From Niebla homalea (taxonomy: Eukaryota > Ascomycota > Lecanoromycetes > Lecanorales > Ramalinaceae): a DNA stretch of 64,000 nucleotides. Of this stretch, positions 52,170 to 61,845 are shown one piece after another. The translations under genes were made by a program, and so were the position numbers. The notes under the pieces were generated by a model, which saw only the letters and a program-made list of their open reading frames with translations, searched no databases and was not told the DNA's origin. Numbering within the stretch: position 1 is the first letter of the stretch; every line of letters starts with the position of its first letter. Location: NCBI GenBank assembly GCA_019925105.1, contig JAHGAU010000023.1, positions 186,001-250,000 of the forward strand, in the 5' to 3' direction.

Positions 52170-52613
52170 TTAGCATATATGAGAAGCTTGCCAAAAAAAA
52201 AAAAAAAAAAAACCACACCTCTCCTGAGATATTGTTAGCTACTACCAGATAGATTTGTTAAGCTTTACATAATATCTACTTTGAATTGGTATGCCTCTCA
52301 AATCACTTAGAGGGTTTAAATTTGGGGCTTTTTGTGTCTCAACGGTAGTATTACCGGAGGTAGTAGAAGTGGTAGTGAGCCCGCATTGCGGGTAACACTG
52401 AGCTTCAGCTCAGCGGATCTTCACTCTACATCCCCCCCCCGCCGGGGTCTTAATATGCAACCTTTGGTCAAAGAATACCTTAAATCGACTCGTTAATACT
52501 GTGCATTCATTTACTGATACGATGATCGATACCAGTGGACGTTGCGCAAAGCTCCTCAGGGAGGTGCGGTTTTTTTTTTTTGCCAAGCATTCACAAGCTT
52601 CTCAAATATGCTA
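52170..52613. repeat. Imperfect inverted repeat just after the P450 stop
   Basis: The left arm (52170-52228) and the reverse complement of the right arm (52553-52613) share TTAGCATAT(A/T)TGAGAAGCTTG, an A-rich run, then ACC(A/G)CACCTC and a CCTGAG end. The right arm has about 10 extra bases before its T-run. About 325 bp separate the arms. It resembles a small non-autonomous inverted-repeat element (MITE-like) or a very large transcript hairpin. No target duplication was verified. Confidence 0.55.
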
Positions 52614-52945
52614 ATTACGTAGACGATTTGTTAGCGCCTGTCGGCAACGACCCGGAAGTATGATAAGCTGGACGACTTTTCGTAAACCGATAAGGATTTT
52701 CGTCCCACATAGAATGATATTTATAACCCTTTCGCCAACCCATAGTCCGCATACCATGTGACTAATCCTTGGTGACCCTTTACAACAGACTGTTGACTAA
52801 TACTCCTCAAACCGAGGAACATTTCCTTGCAGGAATAATGAAGATTCACCAGATTGTTGCAGTCATGTAAAGCTATGTACATATTGAAGGGCGCAGAGAG
52901 AAAGGTGCCTACCGCTCATCGACGCACACAAACGGTTTCCGCCAC
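52614..52945. other. AT-leaning spacer
   Basis: No coding signal. A KS domain would be expected to end here if the PKS were complete, but the landmark motifs are absent. Confidence 0.5.
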
Positions 52946-54535
52946 GTGAACGGCGCTGTACACATTCCTGAAAGTGGACACCAGAATGGGCTAACGACAA
53001 CAGGGCACTCCCATGTCCTCCGCATGCCAGAAATAACAAGAAAGGCCGCCGCCGGCACCCGTCACCTTTTACTGCTTCCCTTCTCGGCACAAAACGAATC
53101 CACGCTGAAAGTGAATATCGACGCTTTAGCCAGCGTCATCGACCAGCATTCGCTGGCAGACGTTGCTTACACGCTTGCAGTCCGGCGGCCCCAGCTCAGC
53201 CGACGGACTTTCCGCATCACGGCCGTGGACGATGTCCCACAAGGGCTATTGGACGACGTACAGAGGATCTTCTCGAGCCCGCCTGACGCTCCGCATCTCG
53301 GCTTTGTATTCACCCCCCAAGGCGCCCAGTGGTACGCTATGGGCTCCCAGCTTTTTGAGTATCACGTTTTCCGCGCCTCCATTGAGCATCTGGATTACGT
53401 TCTTGGCTGTTTACCAAGGGTCCCGTCCTGGAGGATCGCGGACATCCTTTCCGGAAACTGCGAAGCCGACCGCGAGCAGACACCCGAAGTCTCGCACGCG
53501 GTGTGCACTGCCGTCCAGATCGGCCTTGTGGATCTGCTTGCGTCGTGGTCCGTCCACCCTTCGGGCGTCGTAGGGCACTCGTCGGGCGAGATGGCGGCGG
53601 CCTACGCTGCCGGCCGCATCACCGCGGCCGAGTCAATCACGGTGGCGTACTCCCGTGGCCAGGCCGTCTCCCTGAACAAGAAGAAAGGCGCCATGCTAGT
53701 AGTGGGTCTGGGCCTCGAGCAGGCCGCTGAATACCTCGGTAATCTTGAGCAGGCCGTCAGGATCGCTGCTATCAACTCGCCGGGCTGCGTCACACTCTCT
53801 GGCGAGCAGGATGCTGTCGAGACGCTTTCTACAACCCTAAGCCAGGAGGGCGTCTTCCAATGGCTACTAGACACGGGCGGGAACGCTTACCACTCACAAC
53901 ACATGGTCGCGTTAGGCCACGAGCATGACACGCTGCTCTCAGGCGGGTTGGCCCATCTCGAGAGGCTTGGGCTGCGTGACGAGGGCTATCGATATCCCTG
54001 CATCCCTTGGGCTTCCTCTGTTAATCTGGACAGGAGCATGCTGGCCAACGGCGTCCCCGCATCTTATTGGAGAGCCAATCTTGAGTCGCCTGTTCGCTTT
54101 TCAGATGCGGTTACGAATCTTATGGGGTGGGAAGGCCTCGATCTCGGAGCGCTAGTAGAGATTGGACCGCATCCCGCTTTGGAAAGCCCTCTGGACCAGA
54201 TACTTAAGAGCATCGGCATGGCCATCCCGTACGTTGGGTCTCTGAAGCGAGGGGAAGACGGCCGAAGATCAGTGTTGCAGCTCGCCGGATCCTTGTTCGG
54301 TCTGAATGCAGAGATCGACCTGGCCGCGGTCAATGCGACGGACGAGCGCTCCGGGACTAAGTGAACATTGGCGATGGTGTCACCGCAATGGACCTGCCGC
54401 CCTACCAATATACTTACGGGCCCATCATCTTACGAGAGCCGGCGCAACGAGGAGTTTCGCCTCCGCAGCGTCCCAGGCATGACCTTAGAGGTTCCAATGC
54501 GGGTCTGTTTGAAAGCTGGAACGGATGGGAATAGG
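52946..54535 (+). pseudogene. Orphan acyltransferase-domain fragment of a highly reducing PKS
   Basis: A 472-codon open frame (52946-54364) covers the KS-AT linker and acyltransferase domain: LGFVFTPQGAQWYAMGSQLF at about 118-137, the malonyl-CoA active site GVVGHSSGEMAAAYAAG with Ser212, AAINSPGCVTLSG, and AYHSQHM with the expected His316. Downstream the start of a dehydratase domain is still legible but in three different frames within 200 bp: MDLPPYQYTYG, then SYESRRNEEFRLRS, then RHDLRGSNAG. At least two frameshifts (plus one at the end of the AT frame) have therefore occurred. No ketosynthase lies upstream, and no ER, KR or ACP lies downstream. Full enzymes are over 2,000 aa, so this is a dead remnant. 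Its GC content stays high, so decay was not by RIP. Confidence 0.82.
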
Positions 54536-57500
54536 GTCTCCGTGTACTGAAGTATTGGTGATATCACTTGTAGCCCAAACCACGCCTCCTTACAGTATCA
54601 CCTCACCCGTTGAGCCGTACGGTAAGAGCCTCACTTCAACACCCACTCCTCTCATCTCCTCTCTTCTCACCCTCTCAACCCTCTCAACCCTCTCACCTCT
54701 CTCCTCTCACCTCTCATTGCGAGTACTCTGGTACGTCCTCGTTATGGCTAGGGTGTTCTGGTGACTAGTATCTTTAGTCTTTACTTAAAGAGGGCCAATA
54801 TAGGTCTATTTAAGACCTGAGTTAGACGACAATAACATCTGCCAATACTACACTACTGATTCACCCATTGGAACATCAATTCATGAGCTATGAAGGCCTC
54901 AATTGGCCCGTTTGGATACAACCTGCTCGACCCTTAAGCTCGCAGAACAAAAAGAAGAAGAAAACTAGGAGCCACATATTTTGGATTCAATAATTCTCAA
55001 GGCTTGCTCCATGCTTGCGGGAAATGCAGCGAACTCCAGCGGCTCATCTATGGCAAAGCAAGTTCCTCTTTCTGCCTGAAAAACTTCCTACGGTAAGCCC
55101 ACTTCTCTCACTTTCGAAACTCATTTCTAAAGGAATAGCTAATGATTGTGACAAGTGGATTTCAAAGGCCAATAAGGGTGCATAACAGTGCTATTTGGGC
55201 AAGAAAAAACCTACTGAGTTTTGTATACTATGCTTAGACTCTCGGCAAGATTGGAAATGCTTGGTTGTATAATAGCGTCACGAAAGTGGCCAGAACCCTC
55301 ATATGCAGGCTCATTATTACCTTTTCTAGCAACAGTAGCAAAGCATCAGTATCATCGTATTCCCTCCTTACCATTCCAAATCCGGCCTTCATTGCGCTCA
55401 GCCCTGATCTCCAGCCGGCATTCATCCTCTCTTCCATGATTCGGGTTCCTTGTTTGCTGCATCCAGTCTGTTTACAAATCAGACATTGTATGAGACTACT
55501 CAATCGGAGCCAAAGGCATAAAGTCGGGCTCTAGCAAGTCTGATTAAGAATGGAGAGGGCGGTGCGATATCCTGTGGTAAAAGACTAGTGATGCCGTGCG
55601 GCCACGGGGCGAAGACTCTCTAATATCCCAGCAGTACGAACTAAGCCCAGGTACGAGACACTATTCCTTCTAGTTAGGAACTTTGGCGAATGATCTACAT
55701 GCTGGATGAGAATGGCGCTATAACAATTCCTTCTCATTCCTCCCCATGTCATCCTTAAAGCTCCCAAGTACATGAAGAACAACAGCGAGGCCTTTGGTCT
55801 TCACTCCCACCATTGCGAGAAGATCAATGAGGTCGGAAGGAGCTTTCCTGCGCCGAACTTCCTTTTAGAAGGTAAGTCCCCAATGTGAAGACAACTCGAG
55901 TAGAAGATCAGAAACCCCGGAGCCGAAAAGGTGACGGAAGGAAGTTTTCGGAGGCATTGAGCCTAACCATCATGAATTGCACTCGTGTAATATATTTGAT
56001 GGCAATTGTTTGATTCCGTCGGCTTTAATAAGTCCCTGTAACAATCCGGCCGTTCCTAGGGAGAGCGAGAACAGAAGAAAGTCAATTTCCCTGCGGCTAT
56101 GAATTGCATGGTCACGTTCGTAGCTATGCTCCGATCTTTTCGATAGTTCCGAAATTCTCAGCCCCTATTTTCAAAGAGGCTCGGCCGCACTTCGAATGAG
56201 GTTTCCTGAACGCTTGTTCAGAGTCAATAGCAAAATGGCGTAGATTGACAAGCTTGTCCCCGGCCACAACAAGGTTTATAATGTACAGAAGCGCCGCCGG
56301 TAGTCCGTCAAATTGAGAAATCCTGCGTTGTTACTGGCTGATCAAGGTGGAACGAATCTGAAGAGAACGATAACAGATAAGTCACCAGATAGAAGTTTAA
56401 GATTTCTATTTCACAAACAGAGTCTATTCTTTTCTCTTCTATTCCCCCCTGTTTCAGGCGAACCTGACCATTTTTTACCGTAATCTTACATCTCTGGCCT
56501 TTATGGCTCCATACTTGCACATTGACAAGGTCAATCTCTTTATCCATAAAACGGGACATCTCAAGTAGACCATGTAAGCATCCATCTTGACTATTCGGAT
56601 CGATTGCCACACTGACACTTCTTCAATACCATAGAAGCAACATTCTAATACTCAAACCCTGCATCACTGCTTTAGACCATGGAAGGGCCGATCTCAATGC
56701 CGGGGCCTACCAGAATCTGGAGGGACACAATCTGCAGCAGTTGCCTCTCAGGAATCTCGAAGCACTTCCTGAACCTTCCTACTTCCGAAAGACGACGACG
56801 ACACCTCGTCACATATTTCCTCGACACGTGCAGGCGGTACGAGAATGCCTGCATAGTCACGACGACCGATAGCACTTACCCCGCCCGACTATCGATCAGC
56901 GTGCTAAAAGCTCGTATTTTCCGTTACCGAGTGGCTGCTAACGGTGACGAGGTATGTAAGCAGTATTAGTTCAGGCTGATGGTGTGACCTGGTACTTAGT
57001 CCCGTTCAGGATTCTAAGAACAACTGTCGATTTGGACTCCCGTGTGAACCAATTGTCTGAACTATTGATTTTGAAGTATGTATGTTCCTTCCTCATCTTT
57101 ATTTATAACCTCTTTCTATGCGCTGAATTATGAAGCTAAAAGTATATATCTAGCTAAGAACCCTATGGACCTTTTTCATCCATTTCAAACTTACAATTCC
57201 AAACGTTTCCCAAGTACTTACTTGGTTTGAGTATTGGATCAACCATTCAAAACGCCAATCCAATTTTTAAAATACTTACTTCAATCAATTTCCCCAACCA
57301 TCCTCCTCACCTATTCACCTCCGGAATCCCCACTCACCCACTCAAGCCTCCCGCTTGAAACACCTCAAACATCAAAACCTCCTTTCCCCCTTTACCCATC
57401 ATCCGAGACCATCCTCCAAACCCCCAAGCTTGCCATCCCTCTCCACGAGAAATATGGACCAAATGAAGCGAAGTCAACGATCCCAGATCCCCCTCCCCCC

Positions 57501-57674
57501 AAGCAAATCCCTCCTATCTTCCATAACCGCCACATTTTTCCTCCTCCCTCCTAGACACCAAAGGTGGGTGAGTGGCGGGAGCGCAGCTCTCGGAAGTGAC
57601 ATGACATGACATGCCCCCCCAAAAATCCGGGGGCAGAAAAATAAACGTAACCCTACCTCCCAACCCACCCACCT
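54536..57674. other. 3.1-kb gene desert
   Basis: AT-leaning DNA without a supported gene. A pyrimidine-rich block at 54645-54720 has tandem AACCCTCTC-type units. Short frames at 55234-55503 and 56308-56610 (minus) and 56679-56969 (plus) lack motifs. This may be eroded sequence that once held the rest of the PKS locus. Confidence 0.5.
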
Positions 57675-58333
57675 CAACGCACGAATCCGTGCCCATCACA
57701 TCGCCAGCCCCACTTAACACAAAACCAGACCTGTGCGTCTGCGTCTGATGCAGTATTTGCCCAGCCAGCCAGCCAGCCAGCCCTGACCTGGCCTGGCATG
57801 GCTTTTTGTAAAAAGGGTATGGTGTAATGAGATAGATGGATGGGATACGGCAATAATGAAAAACCCAAGTAAGCGCCAGCTACCAGCACCTCCCATCACG
57901 TCCATCGAGCGCCGCTCGACGCATGGTCCACTGGAGTGGCATCGTATTATTTATTTGTCCTCCTTCCTGATGCAAAGTGTCGATGTGCTGAGGGGGGCTC
58001 GTCGGATACCTAACGCACTATTCTGTGCCCATCACAGCGCTACCCCCACTCAACACAATATCCGACATGTGCGTCTGCGTCTGATCCAGTGCTTGCCCAG
58101 CCAACCAGCCAGCCAGCCCAGCCCTGGCCTGGCATGGCTTTTTGCAAAAAGGTACGGTGTGTGATGAGCTGAAGCGATGGAGGCCAAGTACGCGCCAGCT
58201 TCCTCCCCTCACGCTCATCGAAATCGTGACGGCCGCGGCGGCGCTCGATGCATGGTCCACTGGAGTGGCATCGTGTTGTTTGTTTGTCGTTTTGGATGCG
58301 TGGGGGCGATGTGCTGGGGAGCTGAGCGGATAA
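57675..58333. repeat. Two-copy non-coding tandem duplication
   Basis: Unit 1 (57675-58010) and unit 2 (58011-58333) abut in direct orientation. Shared landmarks, in order: AACGCAC, GTGCCCATCACA, TGTGCGTCTGCGTCTGAT, a CCAG microsatellite, CCTGGCATGGCTTTTTG, GCGCCAGCT, GCATGGTCCACTGGAGTGGC, then ATCGT followed by TTG/TTA-rich sequence and GATGTGCTG. Substitutions and small indels separate the copies. No frame is shared, so the unit is not a gene. Confidence 0.82.
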
Positions 58334-58794
58334 TTTCTTGGGGATGATATCGTGGGTGGGATGGCGGTGATGATACGGTCGAGTCGGCGCCGAGGGGGAG
58401 GTTGGTGGAGATGTCGGAGGTGTGTGGGTTGGGGTGAGGATGCCATTCGTGAGGGTCAGGATGTTGAGGATTGCATGGGTGTGATTAATGGATGGGACTT
58501 GCTGGAGATTGCGGGTACGCGGTGGTAGGATCTTTGGTGAGGGAGAAGTTGTCAACCTTGTTTTGGTCCTCGCTTACCGAGGCTTGACGGTAAGGTCATT
58601 GAGAACCTTCCAAGTGAATTGCGAGAAGGCTGGAAAGTTTTCGAGATGGACCAAGCTAGTGATGTGTTGCCTTGTCTATACTAAATCTATGCTGGTTATT
58701 CATATTACCACTATACCAATCATAGACATTGAAGACAATAACCCTATGACCCTGTTCACATACCTTGTCCATCTCACGCCAATTATGTTTCGAT
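58334..58794. other. Intergenic spacer
   Basis: 3' flank of the MFS gene. I see no gene. Confidence 0.5.
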
Positions 58795-61065
58795 TCACAG
58801 ATCGTGCCTCGCCCGCTTACTCCTCAAACGAATCCGTTTGCCATATCGGTGCAGCGCAAACGGTATCGGTATGAATGCAATACTCAAGAATCCCAATAAG
58901 CTACTCGCCCAATTGATTCCCAGATTTTTGTACATGGCGGCTGCGAATAGCGGGAAACCCGCACCGAATGAAGAACGCATGAAATCGTTGCCAGCGAGCA
59001 CAGAAGCAGCATATTCGGGGTAGGCGTCCCCAAGGTAATTGAGCACGGAGTTGAAAAGGAGAAAGGCGCCAATGGAGAACCAGCCGGAGCCGATGATGGG
59101 CATGATCCTAACAAGGGCGGTGGTCAGTAGGTTTGCAAAGAAAGAATGATGAGAGGAATGGGAATGGGAGTGCGGCTCAGATGGGCTCCCGTCAGGTGAA
59201 GGAGGCATCGCGAGCAACTTGAGAGCAGAAGGAGATCAAAATGGGAAAAGCCTACCAATGAATCCTAGGCTGCGCGGACCACCCAAACCAAAAGAGGCAG
59301 ATGGGTATGCAAAAGGCGCCGAAGAAAGCTGCACGCAGGCGTTCCTCGGGTACGAGGTTCCCGTTCTCGTCGAACTGGGGCTCCAGAAATTTGTGGAGGT
59401 ACCAGAAGAACGGTGGGCTGTGATTCCAAGTGTCAGCGATGAGTCTGTAGGGTGAGACGAACGGAAGAGCAAGGGAGGTTTACTCACATTACCAATATGG
59501 CACCAACAAGAATGCCGACGAAAGCCAAACCTTCCTCGCCGAGAGTGAATTTGTAGAGACCGACGAAGACAATAGGAAACGATTCAAACCAGATGTATAA
59601 AAGCCCTAAAGTGATTCGTAGATTAGCCTCTAGTCACACGGAATGAGCAATAATGTCAAGGTCGTTACGAGTCTGGAGCCTTGACTCCTCTTCCTATGGT
59701 CTCTGGGCTGATCTGCAAGAGGATAGGGTATCTTGGGACTGGCTCACCATAGACCAGGGCGATGTACAGATTGAGCAAGAACACAATTGGCTCTTGGAAG
59801 TTCAGTGAAATAGGACGAACGATGGCGATCATGGCAATCTAGAATGAATCAGCGCGGGGTCCCTGACTTCGCAAAGTGTGGTGCAGAATGTTCTGATCTT
59901 ACTTCCTTTGTAGTCATCGATTCGCCAACAAGCTCCGGTTGACACCTGAGCGATTGTATCCCAGTGACTTTCCTGAGCCGTCGAGTGCGTCGATACAGTA
60001 TATTGTTTGCGCTCGTCTCTGGAAGGAGGAAGATGAACATGACGAGCGAGAAGCCACATAGCCACATCAGCTCCCAGATCGTCCAGCTCCAGCCTTCGGC
60101 TTGTGCTGCGAAGCCACCGACCAAGGGACCCATGACGGGCCCACAGACAGCCGAGATGCCCCAAATGCCGATGGCGTAGGCCCTATACTTGGGTGCAAAT
60201 ATATCACCCAAGCTGGCTCCCCCCGTAGCAAGTACTGGACTTCCGATGAATCCTGTGAGGAATCTGAACGCCAGTAACATGGCAAAGTTGACGGCGAGCG
60301 CAGTCGGTACTTGGAGGATCACGAAAACGACCAAGGTCCCAATGTAAATGGGATTGCGGCCAATCTGGGGAATCTCACTCATGGGTGCCCATAACATCGG
60401 TCCTAATCCATATCCGGCTACAAACAGAGTCAGGCCTAGGGTGGCTTTCACTTGCGAAACGCCAAAGACCATGGTGATATCTTCCGTGCCGGCGCTGTAG
60501 ATGGCCGAGCCGATGTACACAGAGAATGTCAAGAAACAGACCTCGAATGTGACGAAGACTTTTTAAAGGTGGACCAATTCAAGGGGTTCTAGAAGCAGCT
60601 GTTCAGCCTCGACGAAGAGACACATGTTTTCTCAAAAAGGAGTTTGCCCACCTCAGGATCATCATCCCCAAACCATGTCACCATCGTCGCATCTCGTCCC
60701 TTCTCTGTATCCAGCTTTTGATTGGTGAGGGTGCTGTGCATCTGCCCATGACGCCTCTCGGTATCCTCGTGGGTCTTTTCCTGATTCAACGACCCCGACG
60801 TGTCGTCTGAAGGTGTGGGTCCGCGGGTCCCAGCACCTGGAGGGGTAGCAGGCTCAGCGGGCGTGTCTGTGGTGAGATCCTTCTCTTTCTCTTCATTTGT
60901 TGTCAGATCTGCATGGCCAAAGAGTGCCATATTCTGTGTCTGCTCCCGATCGAGATATCGCTTCCATAGCGAGGGATCCTTCTCTTCCACGAATTGCAGA
61001 TAACGCCCTTTGGTCACAAACCGCACAAGGTGGCCAAACACGGTATCGCGGATGAGTTCAGCCAT
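58795..61065 (-). CDS. MFS multidrug-type transporter (DHA1-like) with a one-base frameshift
   Basis: Drug:H+ antiporter-type plasma membrane exporter, about 603 aa and 12 helices if the frame is repaired. Exons: 60652-61065, 59903-60588, 59748-59838, 59488-59605, 59256-59444 and 58795-59107. The cytosolic N-terminus (138 aa) ends in WFGDDDPE, which splices to NPLNWSTFKK, the family's DPENPxNWS hallmark. The next expected block (VFVTFEVCFLTFSVYIGSAI) is in a different frame: one base is missing at about 60559-60566, where the plus strand reads GAAGACTTTTTA. All later joins are in phase. Other marks: GYGLGPMLWAPMSE, LTGFIGSPVLATGGASLGDI and the membrane end GAGFPLFAAAMYKNLGINWA. Either the gene is a recent pseudogene or the base is a sequencing error. 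Confidence 0.82.
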
Positions 61066-61845
61066 CTTAGTGAAGGTCTGAGGTGCAGAGAAGGGCAAGC
61101 TTGAGGTTCCCAGATCAGATGGGGACACCGCGCATTTTGAACAGCGGCAGTAGCTAATAGGTGTGCTCGACAGGGAACACCACGGTTGAGTCAAATGTCC
61201 ACCATGGTACAAACAGCGTGATACGTGAAGATGTCTTCCGGAAACCGCACCGAAGACTTTATCAAAAGTGGAACGGTGGGTGATTTCAACGATTTAACCC
61301 CGGACTCCGTATGACATAAGGCATTGACCCTTGTCGCCTCTGGCTCTGTCATTGACTTCGGGGACGATGCCGGCAAAACGGCCATCATACTAGATCGATG
61401 CGGCATTGATCCGTCAAACATGCGCATTTTGACAGGAGCTTTGGGCCGTCAAAGTGGAACTCTGCAGATTAAATGATGTCATCACTATGACGGCAGAGAT
61501 CTAACCTTATCTACCCGCTAAGATACTTTGCCTTAATCCGCACGTACGAGTCATGGCCCCTCACGAATACGACGGGACCAAGGCAGGTTGATCAACAATG
61601 TGTGAAGTGGTGTGCTTCGAACTCCCGGCTGTAAGTCGATTGGACAACGAAATCATCGTTTCAAAATTCTCCTGCTCCTCGCCTGGCTGAAGTAGTATAT
61701 TGTCAGCAACTCCTTGCTCCCATAGATTGCGTGTTTTCTCTCCTGTCGAAGACTGGAGATGAACCAACAATCATTGATGCCTCCGGCGCCATTCAAAGGT
61801 CGGTCACAATGGCACCAGATTTCGGAAGAGTTGTCGAGTGCTGTA
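61066..61845. other. Intergenic spacer
   Basis: Promoter of the MFS gene and 3' flank of the amidase. I see no gene. Confidence 0.55.

Noticed and set aside
53885..53910. AYHSQHM in the PKS acyltransferase as a lost catalytic His
   Set aside because: Compared with animal FAS (AFHS), the catalytic His is the one in YHS, which is present. The Gln replaces a non-catalytic position.
55234..55503. Minus-strand 89-codon frame with a helical-looking middle
   Set aside because: Could be an exon, but no partner exons, motifs or start context were found in the surrounding AT-rich DNA.
56308..56610. 100-codon minus-strand frame
   Set aside because: No recognisable motif and isolated in a degenerate region.
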